A stretch of 64,000 nucleotides of DNA from Trichobilharzia szidati (taxonomy: Eukaryota; Platyhelminthes; Trematoda; Strigeidida; Schistosomatidae), in assembly GCA_944472155.2 (NCBI GenBank), contig OX235272.1:101004020-101068019 (forward strand), given 5' to 3'. Numbering within the stretch: the stretch's first letter is position 1; each line of letters starts with the position of its first letter. Under the pieces are notes generated by a model that was given only the letters and a program-made list of their open reading frames with translations, was not told the origin of the DNA and made no database searches. The position numbers were made by a program, and so were the translations under genes. Below, piece after piece: positions 34,200 through 45,921 of this stretch.

Positions 34200-34529
34200 A
34201 AACGTTTCACTCTTAATTTCAATCTTGATCGGTAATAGCTGTTTATTCTGTTTAATTAGTGCCTGACCTCTTGGTCCTCGATGCCTGTACACCGGTTAAC
34301 TTAGTTTTTTCTTTTCATCTAATGAGTTGTCGTTTTGACCTCCTTCCTGAATAGTTCCAACCCTGTCGCTCATCTCACCTGACATTTTTCCTGTTTCTAT
34401 TTTATCGTTTGAAGGTGTTTTAGAATTTTGAATATCCTGATGTGTTCTTCCAGTAGAATTTAACTTATTTAAGAAAGAGGTGGGAGTAAAGACCTTGGGT
34501 GTATATCTCATAACTTCCAAACTTATCAC
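34200..34529 (-). other. Unidentified coding-like stretch
   Basis: Minus frame of 77 codons (VMRYTPKVFTPTSFLNKLNS, IETGKMSGEMSDRVGTIQEG, DNSLDEKKKLS), one stop, then the same frame continues for 38 codons (HRGPRGQALIKQNKQLLPIK). Hydrophilic and unlike the surrounding shadow frames. A donor-like CTGG/GTAAAT follows in phase 1, but no fitting acceptor was found after the stop. It could be a broken exon, part of an old element, or chance. Confidence 0.3.
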
Positions 34530-34871
34530 TTGGATGTACCATCATATCACTGAGTTCAGCAATTATGTGAAGGTACTTTGTATTGTCGATGGTAATAAAT
34601 ATGTCTACGTAACTTTATTTATGAGAAATAAAGGACAAAACAAGATGACAGATGTTTATTTCGTGTAGGATTGTTGTAGTGAAGATGACTGACAGGAGAC
34701 AAAACTGATTCAACAAATAAGGCTAATACTAGAAAAGACCTATCAAAAGCTCAGTCCAAAGTATTCAGTAAATTTCAAGTTGATTTTACTGAAATTACCT
34801 GGGAAAAACTTGTAACTTGCAAAAGCTTCAAAGAAAAAGTCCTTTGGTCAATGAATATTTAGCCTTATTTC

Positions 34872-35105
34872 ACTCCTCGCCTTCCAATTGGAATATGGGA
34901 CATTGAAGCATTGAGCTTTAAAGTCTCACCAATAGTGTTGTTTTAACAACGTGAACTTTCTAGACCCACGTCTCATCATCTCCCTCTTTTTCGGTTTCAC
35001 TACCAGCTAGGTGAGGATGAGGAGTACACCGGCTGCGAACCGAACCTGAACCTCCGGTGTGGCTTATGAACGAACATTCTACCACGGAACCGACAACTCA
35101 CAAGT
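34872..35105 (-). mobile_element. tRNA-derived SINE, diverged SINE-1 copy
   Basis: Reverse orientation. The head is at about 35030-35105 (GAACCTGAACCTCCGGTGTG, CATTCTACCACGGAACCGAC). The tail region holds CTTCCAATTGGAATATGGG with the TTCC/GGAA hairpin. More diverged than the other copies. Confidence 0.65.
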
Positions 35106-35109
35106 GTTC

Positions 35110-36590
35110 AGTTTAAAACTTTTTTAAATTACGAATTTCGATTGAAGTATCACATATCAATTCTGTAAACAAGATGATCGGGATTTCGACTTATAGAGTC
35201 GGGGTGAATTTGAAATAATTTGAAATGTGATTTCTACAACTACACTCACAAGTTGATAAGAGACAATTTGACAAATATGTGATTACTATCATAAATAAAA
35301 TGTCCATAGACAGAATAACGAAAAGTAGGAGACAGGAAATTATTTAGAGGTGGGGGGATAATAATATCAGCAAAACATTTACTGACATCTTCAACAAGAC
35401 TGTGTCGCCTTTTACGGAAAAATGATACTGTTGATGAACAAATTTGCTTACCTATGCTATTTTCATCTCAACTATTAGCCACATTAACGAAATGGTCACT
35501 AAGCCTGTTGACTGCTCACCACGCTTACTGCATAAACCTTTGCAGTGAACTTGGTGTCATCATTTTTATGGTTGTTGCCTTGTTGAGTCCCCCCGATATT
35601 GATGGATGTTGTTTCGCCATCAATCGAGCATTTTTAAAATAGCCTTTGAAATTTTACAATGAATTCTGTAGACTACTTACTAATTGTTGCTTCTTTCTGG
35701 TTTCTCAGAATACGTTTCACTCTACGGAAGGCCTACAGTCAGGTGTTTTAATTATTATTATTATCATTACTATTATGGTTATGGTTACAATAATATTTAT
35801 AGTACCACTTAAAATATTTTCTAAATAAATTGTCTCCAAACTTTCAATTGTATTTGGGATTTTAGCAGTGTCACTTAGCACGATGCAGTTACCGCCAATT
35901 GATACTGTAAGCCAGATAAGCTAATAAGATTTTCCTATTAAAAAGTGTTTTGATTGCATATAGGACAGTATTATCATTGTAAGGATTGCAGTTGAAATAG
36001 AAAGCAAACTAGTGTGGTGTTGTCATAAGATATACCATTACTGCCATATAACTCTACAGTACTATTCGCTGTATGAAGCCTTATAATATTTAAAACTTTT
36101 ATTCCTGTACAGCAATGTGTAGATTATCACTTATGAAGTGAGTCTCAGCTATGGAATGCTTTGGACCGCATTCCGTATTTCACTCTCCGTCACAGTGTAA
36201 CACTTGCCTGCATTAATTGATATTAGATAACAGAAATAAGAAAGGAACTCTTTGCTATATGCATATATATAATATCTATTATACTACTAAGTAACTGTTT
36301 TCAGTAATTTGGAAAATTTTTCCACATCAGACACTAATACACTTCAAAATATTTAAAACCTAAAGGTCTATATTTACAAACGGATGATGGAACCAATCCG
36401 TAGCAATTTCAGTACCGTAAAAGACACACGACATCCCTACTGTGAATATCAGTTATACTCACTCACCAAGGTGCTGTGTAGTGCAGTGATAAAGTCGAGA
36501 ATACCGACTGTTCGGTGACACAACATGTCTTATTTTCCTAATATCACTTATGTGAGGATTTGTTACAATATTCTTTATGTCCATTTTCTA
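35110..36590. other. Intron sequence, no feature
   Basis: AT-rich, with ATT-rich stretches at about 35745-35790. No exon or repeat family recognised before exon 5. Confidence 0.4.
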
Positions 36591-36595
36591 CTCAC

Positions 36596-37000
36596 CTGAG
36601 GATTCATAGATACTGGAGTCAGATTTTATTCGACACTTGTAAACACCTTCATCTGTATTATGAACGCGATCTGTAGTTAGAACACAATGATTATCCAATA
36701 AGTATGTCCTCCATATTGTTTCATTATGCTGAAAGTGATTGCTTTCAAAAGTCGCCAATTTACTAGAGATCATTCTGTTGACACTGTGTTGTTTTGGTAC
36801 CAGTGTGTTGTATGAATAAATTATTTGTTGATTATGTATCCAGTTAACTATTATATTCGATCCAGGCTTTATAGCGGAGGGTAGAGGACACCGTATAGCT
36901 ATCGGATCACCAGCAAACACCATACCTACAGTTCCATTGCTATCATTGAAAACAAGAGACTGTTCTTTGACTGGAACGAATGGTTGTATCAATAAAGATC
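36596..37000 (-). CDS. Exon 5: Ig domain 3
   Basis: Exon of 405 nt, phase 1-1. Acceptor TTTTTGAAG/GA and donor TCAG/GTGAGT. The domain is an Ig fold with B-strand Cys in DPIAIRCPLP, C-strand Trp in VNWIHNQQ and F-strand motif DEGVYKCRI, joined by a long C-to-E insert of about 40 residues. The next exon found lies 11.8 kb away. That intron is the largest in the window and carries most of the mobile elements at 25-36 kb. Phase continuity suggests nothing obligatory is missing between the two, but a symmetric alternative exon cannot be excluded. Confidence 0.87.
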
Positions 37001-37309
37001 CTTCAAAAATAGATTTCAGAGCAAATTAAAGGTTACACAAAGTAACAGAATACATTATAATGTTATAATTAAAGCATATATTGCACCAACAATAATAACA
37101 ATGTATGTCATGCAAGCAGAACTGAAAATATCTTGCAATTGTCGAAGATTTGTATACCTCTCAAAAATGAAATCCCGATAAGACAGCTAAAATACCCAAA
37201 AATTCAGACAAGAACCTTGGAAAATCCATTTTAATGTTATTTAGTGACAAACAGTGGCTTGAAATGTAGTTGTTGCGTTTACAGAAGTAACTTCTGACTG
37301 CATACATTT

Positions 37310-38225
37310 ATTCCTCTTTATGAATTTGGATAAAGCAAGAACAACAGTGGTTTGTGCAGAATAAGAAGATGGTACCATCATTGCTTATTTCGTTGGCTTC
37401 TCATCAGATGCTTGCTTGCAGCCTAAAGAAATTGTTATTAAGTTTATGTACACAACAATTCTTAACATACTTGCAAATTTTACATGATCTCAGTTGACAG
37501 CAGGTTGTGGACTTAGTGAACAGTGCTCAGAGAATTACGCTGATATAGTTCTTGCACAGGGAGTTCAAGTTTAAACAAAGTAAGTTCATGTATGCACACA
37601 TTGGTAAAGGAGTTACTCAATGAAGACGAGAGATGTGTAAGATCGTGAGTAACTAATAAATTGGGTGACAATGTAATGAGCTCAACTCAGATCACAAAAA
37701 CAAAAGACAAGCAAAATTACACTATATTAAAGAAGGGGGTTGGGTGAGGTTAAAGCCAAAGATTACGTAATCAAATGAAGGAGAGGGACAGTGCAGATAT
37801 CCGGTTACCAGGCAGCGCAAGGAAAGACTGCTTCTTTCTGAACACATGAATCGGGTTTCAGGTGTTTAATAAGACTGTCTCGGCAAACTTGAGGAGAATT
37901 GAGCTTTTTTATCTGATGATTTTGAAAGAATTTATGATTTCCACCTCATGACTCATATGAAGGGGAGATGTAGGTCTTTTGGTATGTATTCAAAAAATCG
38001 AACGTTTGCCCTTCTTTCTGTTCTCCCAATGTAACAGCCTCCGCAGATACACGTTAATTTGCATACACAGTTGGAGTTAATATGAGAAGGGTATCTGTCG
38101 ATTTTTGGCTGCACCAAAGAGCATGTTGCCCGAGAAATGGGAACCAACTTAGCTGATGAGCAGCCAATGAAATAAACAATGATGGTGCCATATTATTCTG
38201 CAAAAACTGTTGTTCTTGCTTTGTT
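37310..38225 (-). mobile_element. PLE remnant bounded by inverted arms
   Basis: The minus-strand Cys-rich core reads SNCVCKLTCICGGCYIGRTE followed by RRANVRFFEYIPKDL, an apt GIY-YIG-like motif that then stops. Arms at 37333-37420 and 38152-38222 are complementary (AAGCAAGAACAACAGT block). Each holds a CTGATGAG-N-GAAA motif: minus 37407-37388, plus 38153-38172. Confidence 0.8.
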
Positions 38226-38379
38226 TAACTTCTGACTGTTTAACCGACTGTTCAAATGAACTCTATCCTGAACTAATACAAACTGGTTGGAAGAAATAGA
38301 AGCTTCATTTTAGCTTGTCACTCTTAAATTTAGATTCGCTACCATACAAGGAATCGAACTCCAATTCAGGTAATTAAGT

Positions 38380-39650
38380 AGTTAGTAATGAGGTTGAAAT
38401 TTAGTAATCTTGACGTTCTAATGACTAAACGAACAGACGGAACAATATGTAGACATTTTCATAGAAAATCTACTTCCACTAAACAATATACTCACTTCCT
38501 GAGCTTTTCACCTCTACAATACAAACGTAATCTGGTTAGATGTCTGGTTCAACGGGCTAGAGTTATCTGTTCAAATAAGACACTGAACGAAGAAATCGGT
38601 AATATTCGCGATCTATTAAGCAGAAACAGATATCCAACCAAATTCGTGAACAAACACATGAAATCAGAAAGTAAGAAGCAGAAGGTGCCCACTGTTCCCA
38701 AAAAATCAGTCTTCCTAAGATTACAATTCACGGGTGATATCAATAGTGAGATCTTATCACAAAGTCTGAGAAGGTCCTTCAAAAGGCTTTTAGCGCAGCT
38801 AAGCTATGCTGTATAATCACTGGTTAACCAATACTTAGTTTAAGAAATAAAGACAGACTACCCTTCCATGTGTATTTGCCAGCGTAACTGCCCATGTGGA
38901 GCTATTTACATAGGGCGTACAATCAGACAAGTTCATCATCGAATTTCTGAACACTTCCCATCTTGGTTTGTCAAAAGTCCGAATAAAGCTATACGCAGCT
39001 CAATAGCAGCTCATCTCGTTGTCGATACTGGACATCAAATCGACTCTAATAAAGCTTTTATTTATCGGATATCACCCACCCTCCTTCATGGTCTACGAGT
39101 AGGACTCCCACATACATCAGAGGCAATCGGAATTCATCTGAACAAGTAAAATTTGTGTGTGCGTTCAAAAGAAATTTGTACGCCCCCTTTCTTTGCCATG
39201 GCCAACTACACAATATGTATTAAGTTTTAAAAACGACTTTTATAACTATCTTTTGACTTGGTTAAATTTTACAATTTTTACAATCCTAGCTAATTCTATT
39301 AACTTGTTTGTTTGAATTTTACGTAATTCTTCTGAGTCATTCTATTCTTTTAAGTTGTCATCGCTATTTTACAAATTTCTTGATTATGTAATAACTTAAT
39401 GCTAACGCCTAAGAATCAACTTATCTTGAATTCCGTAAATAATTAATTTCCACCTCTCCCTCCCTCAAAACTTAGATATCTTGTTGGTAAAACCTATTTG
39501 TTAATTGTTTTGATGACCTTTAACCTCATAATCTCACCCTCCTATGACTGAAACTGATTAACTAAAATAACCACTTAACTGGTGAAGCATTTTGATGTAA
39601 AAATTTATATATATTAGTGTAGAGCTGATGATGATAAACTAATTGAAAAG
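38380..39650 (+). mobile_element. PLE remnant, RT end plus endonuclease tail
   Basis: The plus strand has RT C-terminal sequence (ICRHFHRKSTSTKQYTHFLS, PLQYKRNLVRCLVQRA), then NRYPTKFVNKHM and FTGDINSEILSQSLRRSFKR. A stop and shift follow, then CICQRNCPCGAIYIGRTIRQ, HRISEHFPSWFVKSP and AAHLVVDTGHQIDSNKAF. The 39150-39650 part is the 3' untranslated/terminal region. Two large open frames remain, so this is among the younger copies. Confidence 0.85.
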
Positions 39651-39699
39651 GAATATATTTCTTCTCTCAGTCCGTTATTAAAATAAAATAGAAATTGAA

Positions 39700-39925
39700 T
39701 ACTGGATTGGGTCCCAGTGGCTTAGTGGTCTACGAGCTCGCTAGCCTTGTAACCAGAAGGCCATCGGTTCGAACCCTGTCAGTGGGTGCCTACAGTTGAA
39801 GAGTCAGTCCAAAAGTAGGCCGACGAAACAGCTGGCTGTCCTAACAGTCCTCTAATCGATATCAGTTCATGGTGAAGTCCTGAAACCAATCAACCAAATC
39901 CCTGCAAACCAACAATTGAATTGAG
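39700..39925 (+). repeat. Family E repeat
   Basis: tRNA-like unit at about 39708-39785 (GGGTCCCAGTGGCTTAGTGG; GGTTCGAACCC), then GCCGACGAAACAGCTGGCTG and the tail ATCAACCAAATCCCTGCAAA. It ends just outside exon 4. Confidence 0.8.
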
Positions 39926-39969
39926 TAGTTAAATTAGTTTTATAGAAAATAAAAATATATAAAACTTAC

Positions 39970-40269
39970 TTCTTGTTCTCAGTTTAGTATTAGACACAAG
40001 ATCTGTTATCTCACATTCATAAATTCCTTTATCAGTAATATTTGCATTCGATGAGAATAGTATACTTCTATTCACATCTGTATCAGTATGCCATATAGTT
40101 TGATTCAAAGGTGAACCATTGTATGTCCATTTCACAGCAGGGATTATACACAGTCCATTATAATTAACTGTTATTGTAACTGGTTTAAGACGTCCTGTAG
40201 ATGGATCCAGAATTTCAGCCTTTACATCGGACTTATTTTCAATAACGACTGGAATAATACTTAAAGAAG
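39970..40269 (-). CDS. Exon 4: Ig domain 2
   Basis: Exon of exactly 300 nt, symmetric phase 1-1, the classic exon type for one Ig module. Acceptor AATTTTTAG and donor AAGAA/GTAAGT. Joined to exon 3 it reads SN-A-SLSIIPVV with no frame break. The domain has a Cys in the B strand (YNGLCII), Trp in the C strand (VKWTYNG) and the F-strand motif DKGIYECEI, so it keeps a full Cys pair. It carries several Asn-x-Ser/Thr sites, which mean nothing if the protein is cytosolic. Confidence 0.85.
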
Positions 40270-40329
40270 CTAAAAATTATTAAAATATAAAAAACCAAAA
40301 TGAATAAATAAGCAAAACATTATCTCATT

Positions 40330-41185
40330 GAATTTAGCAGTGTGACTGAGTAGTTTAGAAGCTTGTATGATACAGCATGCTAATAGTGAGAAATATTTTC
40401 ATTGAGAAGACGATAGTATGCTATTGAATTGAGGAGAATAGATGAAGAAATCAAGACTTCTGTTTGCCTGACACATTCTTATCGTGTAACTGAGTATTTT
40501 CCAGTGAGTGCTAAATCCATGAAACGTAGTCCTAGAGGTTTTTATGAAACTTGTGCATAACACAACCCAGAGAGTATGGTTGTGTCATACCATTTGACTT
40601 GATGTAAAAATTGCACACTGTGACAACGAATGCACATCATAACAATCAAGGATGGGCAGTTACTTTGATGACTATCATGTAAATGGTTTTGAACTAAGTA
40701 GTTCTACAGATAGTAAGTCATTGCTTGAATTGACTATGAGAAGATCTCTTGAAGTGTTTCTTGAGGTGCAAGACTATAAACTTTCCTATGCCTATCATAA
40801 GGTATACATCTAGTTGTGAAATATTCTAAAGGATATTTACTAGGCTATTCATATAACAGAGTAATTTCAGCAAAACATAATCTGGTTCTGTTGTGTTCTA
40901 TAAGCCGAGTGCTTCAGTCAGGAAGCCTTCATTGTGCTTCTGAATGCAAGTGACTTATTTCAAACCTACACTAGATAGTTTCTTTCCTTCTTAAAAGTGA
41001 AACATTTTGGCACTCCCCTAGTGAAATTTTCTGAAATTTTCTATGCTAGTTAGGACTGTTGATTTTATTTCTTCAATCAGGACATCATGAAATCAACCCT
41101 CCAGGTAAATACTGATTTTTGTTTTAATCATCGAATCTTACTTAACTTCAATTAAGACTTAGTAGGGTTTTTAAACCGAAGTAAC
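40330..41185. other. Intron sequence, no feature
   Basis: AT-rich sequence between exons 3 and 4. Nothing recognised. Confidence 0.4.
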
Positions 41186-41189
41186 TTAT

Positions 41190-41285
41190 TTTCCAATGGT
41201 TCTCTAACAGTTGTCAGCTCATGATGAAATCTTGTAACCAGTCAATCAAATCCCTACAAACCAATTACTTGAGACTCGTTTTTGT
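41190..41285 (+). repeat. Family E tail fragment
   Basis: GGTTCTCTAACAGTTGTCAG, CTCATGATGAAATC and AATCAAATCCCTACAAACCA, in the order of the family E tail. Confidence 0.7.
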
Positions 41286-41694
41286 ATGAAATAAACAAAA
41301 AAAGATAGTGTAAATGTAGAAGTCGAGCATTATGGTAGAATATAATTTCATATCAGATACGTTCATCTGATCTAACATACAGTGATAGAGTATTGAAGAC
41401 TGGAAGACATTTCCAGCACAATTTAATGTTCATAATCATATCAAATTATTCACATGATTTGGTAACTTGCTTAATATAGTCTCAACGTTTGCTATTTTCA
41501 TTTCAGGCGATTAACCTCTCTACAATGAACAATATTACTTCTGAATACTTTAACCCCGTCTTGCCCTACTGTTTGATTACATGAAAGTGAATTCATTGCC
41601 ATGACTGAGCCTTATTTTACCAAATATCATGTAATGCCTGTGAAGTCAACTGAGCAGATCAAACACATGAACACTGGAATTTAGATCGAGTTCA

Positions 41695-42168
41695 AAAGAT
41701 CCACACCACTAAATTAAGTGAAACCTGGAGCATCCCGAAAAGCATTTCCAACAGGCCACTACAGACTTTTGTCAACAACCGCCTTCGCTCTATACTGAAG
41801 GTCAAATGGTCGGCCAGAAAGAATTAGCTATAAGAAACTATGAGAACAAACTAACCACCAACTTATAGTTCAACAGATATGTAGGAGAAAATGGAGATCG
41901 ATCGGGTATACACCAGTAGGGAGATCGTCGAGTGAAATTGCGCACAATGCAGGCCATCGCTCAAGTGGAACCCGGATGTGAAATGACAAATGGGTGAGAG
42001 TGGCGTGTGGGTGACACGGAGATAATCGTGTGTTGGGGAGGAGGAGGAGATGAGAGATTATTGGCAATCGTGGGGTCAGCCAAGCGAAGAGGATGTCAGA
42101 AGATAGAAGGAAGTGGAGATGTGCTGTTGAAGCCGTATTTTCCACTCAGAACCCAAGGGGACAATAAT
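41695..42168 (+). mobile_element. Family B non-LTR 3' fragment
   Basis: Plus-strand remnants of the final domain, including YVGENGDRSGIHQ and a degenerate TWRR-type region. The tail GAAGCCGTATTTTCCACTCAGAACCC is followed by AATAATAAA. Many stops. Confidence 0.7.
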
Positions 42169-42169
42169 A

Positions 42170-42545
42170 AATTAAGTGATCTGGAAAAAAGCCTGGTCAC
42201 TGCTATGCATTCACTTGCATGTAATCAACCACATCAATAGTAGGTTGGAACAGGGTGAAAGTATCAGTAAGTAGTATAGTTAAGTGGAGGAGAGAGGTTA
42301 ACCACCGAATCCTTGTTCATCGAATCAACACAAAATACGTGCAATAGAAATAATACAACACCTAACTCGGATATGTAGGAAATTGCGGCAAAAAATAGGA
42401 AGGGTTTACACTGTATAAAGCAAGAAATCAAATGGTGTGTATATACTGAAATGATTATGAGTAGTAACATTGTCCCCGAAACATCATCCAACTATTAATA
42501 CTGTATCATTGTGTTTTACCAAACAAGCTTATCTTATATGCAATA
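42170..42545 (+). repeat. PLE family D 3' terminal fragment
   Basis: Matches the 3' parts at 3990-4330 and 59400-59750: GAGAGAGGTTAACC, TCCTTGTTCATCGAATCA, GATTATGAGTAGTAACA and ACTATTAATACTGTATCATTG. Placed directly behind a family B tail. Confidence 0.6.
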
Positions 42546-42934
42546 AAGACTGTTCCAGCAAAAACTGGATTTGTGTTTTATGGATTCTCTATTGCCTACA
42601 CAAATATAATTTATATATCACTGCACCCACGTGTACAACGCACTCTAATAAAAACGATTTGGGTGGCCAAACAGATGACGACTGAATGAAGTAGCACAAG
42701 TGGATGGAATAATAAAGACTCTTCAAATAATAAACACTTATCAAGATTTTGAATGAATATTTTCAGAGTGATACTGAAAGTTGAAAAAAGAGATTGAAAA
42801 CAGTGGTAGTTCAATAACAGATGACATATACTGGCATCACTCACAGATGAAGTGAGTGTAATTAAACTTAGAAATCATGAAGAAGATTGGTAGCTCAAGT
42901 ATATGATATTGAATTAGTTGTATTCTCTGACGAG

Positions 42935-44000
42935 CTGGTTAATTTAATTTTGAAGCTTTCGTCGCCCTTCTAGACAGCATCATCAAAGCAAGTTTTAGTA
43001 TGGAATGAACTCATTTAAATTCTCCATTAATGTTGCGATTGTATCTCTGTACAATAATGTGTTTGATAATTGCTATCTGATTCACTCGAGTACGAGGGCT
43101 CCTTGGAATTCCCTGGTGGCATTTTTGGCGTTTCCTCTATTTAAAATTTCTACATTATCCCAATCATCAAATTGGTGTCCATAATCACCCATATGCATTG
43201 ATACGAAAGAATATATCATCTCTTTTTTCAGATATTTTGTGTTCTTGAATTCGGATTCGTGTCATAACACCAACGACAAGCCTACATCAAAGAACCCAGG
43301 AAAATTCGTCCGACCATGTATAGAAAATATCTCTGAAATAATAGCTAGAATATTAAGACCGTTTGGAATAGATATAGCACACAAGCTAGCAAGCCAGCCA
43401 GCACAATCACTTTATTCGACATTGTGCGAACCGAAAGATCCAACAGGAAAAGAAGATAAAATTAATACCATTTACAAAATAAATTGCCTGTATGAACAGC
43501 AATAAACATTACATCAGTGGTCATAGTGGGCGTCTCCTTCGAATCCGAATACAAGAACACAAGTTGGTTGTAAAACGACATGATGCATATATTCTTTCAT
43601 ATCAATGCATGTGGATAATTATGGACACCAATTTGATGATTGGGATAATGTGGAGATTTTAAATAGAGGAAACACCGAAAATAACGGCAGGGAATTTCTA
43701 GAACGCAGGTACTCAAGTGAATCAGACAGTGATTAACAAACACATTATCGTAGATCGAATTTACCACCAGCTAATAGAATGTAAATCCCATGACAAGAAA
43801 GTTCGAACTCCAAGTCAATAAAAATGATCAGTAGAGACGTAAATTAACAACCAGTCACGACAGTGGTTTTCAGTAGAGAGATGCAATTACATCATTCATG
43901 GGGAATTTAAATGAGTTCAATTTATACTAAAACTTGCTCTGAAGATGTTGTTTAGATGGCGAATGACAAAATCTTCTCGATTAAACCAACCGGCTCCTCA
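42935..44000 (+). mobile_element. PLE remnant flanked by long inverted arms
   Basis: The core frame 43239-43505 reads DKPTSKNPGKFVRPCIENIS, EIIARILRPFGIDIAHKLAS and KINTIYKINC. The next frame reads YISGHSGRLLRIRIQEH, the GIY-YIG-like motif. The region 43080-43255 is the reverse complement of 43541-43715 (GTTTCCTCTATTTAAAATTT). Outer parts 42935-43080 and 43720-44000 also pair with gaps. Reverse transcriptase is absent. Confidence 0.8.
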
Positions 44001-44399
44001 GGGGGAACACAACTAATTCAGCAAATAAACTTTGCCGGAGTTTACTAAGCTCGGATAAAAAGTAGATTCTGAAATGTATAAAAGGCAAAACTGTAAAATC
44101 AAACTGATATGAGACCAAACTTTCTGCATAATTAGAGTTTTTGTAGCGCTATTAGCCTTGTGCAAGATTCATACTAGTATATATATTCAAACACAAAGAT
44201 ACAATTCCCACTTCTTAAAGCAACAGCCCTGATAAACACCAAAAGATTGAAGTTAAGTTGTTATTTACCACCTTGAATGATGAATACACTTTGTCATTAA
44301 CATCATTCAGTATCAAGTAGATGTAGACTGTTTACATTCTACCTTAATAATCACAATAATAATAATAATAGTAGTAATAATGATAATAGTTTCAATGCG

Positions 44400-44690
44400 G
44401 ATTTCCTCACGAACCAACCTCAGTTAGAGTGTTCATTAAAAACTATGGAGCACTTGACGGCCATCTCCTCCTAGTTCACGACTATTCATCAGTGAACATC
44501 CACGACTCCACCAGGAATCGAATCCAGGACGTTCAGGCGACGAAATCAGGCTTGTCGACCATTCAGGCACTTGGATTGGAATTCAATAACCTCTAACTAC
44601 TGTTGGTTTGTGACGAAATCTGCATTCGAATTAATGAAAATCCCTACAAAATACCCATAATCTCAATAATAATAGCAATAATAATATGAT
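44400..44690 (-). repeat. tRNA-headed repeat related to family E
   Basis: Reverse box B AGGAATCGAATCCAGG at about 44514 and reverse box A (GACCATTCAGGCACTTGG). Ends with AATGAAAATCCCTACAAAAT, the family E tail. Diverged. Confidence 0.5.
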
Positions 44691-44694
44691 AATG

Positions 44695-44990
44695 GCTTTC
44701 TTCTGAACAATAACGTTTATTTACAGTACAGAATTTCCACCGTGTTCTTATCTATTCCTTATTTAGAATCTTCAAGTAGAGTGACAGTCTACAATATACC
44801 ATTCGACAGAATATTATTCGATCTTCAGTATGCTCCAAGTCACGACTGTTTTGTCCCTTCGAAACATATATAACTAGCGAAATACAATGAAAGCTATTCA
44901 CAATACACCAGGAGTACGGATTGTTCTTCAAGAATGTGATCAGGTAGTTAAAATAAAATACAACTGAGTGAATCTGAGGCATCATAAACT
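44695..44990 (-). repeat. Unclassified dispersed repeat C, copy 3
   Basis: The reverse strand shows TCGAATGGTATATTGTAGAC, GAAGATTCTAAATAAGG and GAAATTCTGTACTGTAAATA, matching the right half of repeat C at 13400-13560 and 20000-20150. Confidence 0.55.
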
Positions 44991-44994
44991 ATGG

Positions 44995-45915
44995 ATAATT
45001 AACTAACCCATTGATTTTAAAGGGTCCACAGGTATGGGGACCTTCAAGTTTCAATTGCTTTAGAATACATTTTAGACCCCTTGGAAGTTGACCAAACTTA
45101 AGAAACTTCACGTCAAATACCACGAAGGCAGTCATTGTTTTTGATGACCAGTAGAGATGTCTAGTTATTTACCACTAAACAAAGTTTACATTAGTACCAG
45201 TAAAATTTCTAACTTAACCATCATCTACTGGGGTTTCTATTTTGAATTAGCCATTAAGTCTGCGACCTTCATGAAGTTTTTTATAAAATGAGTCTAAAAT
45301 ATTACGAGTTAAAGAATAAATCAGAATTCATATAAGTATGCTTATATATGCAAATGTACAGCTACATTTGAGAACTGTTAATGAAACCATTGTGGTTTTC
45401 ATGTGATTAATGTGTCCCTGCTATTCTGAAAAACTAACGTTGAACAAAAACACACCAGCTTAATTCTATGCATTAATACACAAACGAACACAAAAGAATC
45501 TGAGGGTCGGTAGGTTATTGGGAATTTATGCAAATAAACAGCATAAATCACAGGATCGTAAATTCACTGACCAAAAGTTCACTAAAACAGGATACATGAT
45601 TTGTATACGACACTTCCTGGAAACAGACCCCTTCAATAGAACCTTCACAACATTTAACAAGCTAATCGATTGACTTTCAGAGCCTCACTTCTCTTTCTGA
45701 ACAGTCTTATATTCACATGGTTAGTTTACTGTGTTCACAAACTTCCTAACAAATTAAACACAAAGAGACAGAGAGAGCTGTCGTTGTAGCTGACTATTTG
45801 TCTAATTAGTGTTGCATTTCTCAAAAAGGGGCAAGTACTGAACACACATCAAGCAGTAAGGTGTTGCATTTCCCCCAAATAAAAAAATGCTCACAAAAAA
45901 TGACAACAGAAACCA
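44995..45915. other. Intron sequence, no feature
   Basis: AT-rich sequence immediately downstream of exon 3. Nothing recognised. Confidence 0.4.
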
Positions 45916-45921
45916 GCTTAC

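Noticed and set aside
42950..42995. Hammerhead-like TGATGATGCTGTC..CGACGAAA on the minus strand
   Set aside because: A GTC/GAC stem can be drawn, but it is offset from the CTGANGA box, and the opposite arm at 43940-43990 does not conserve it.
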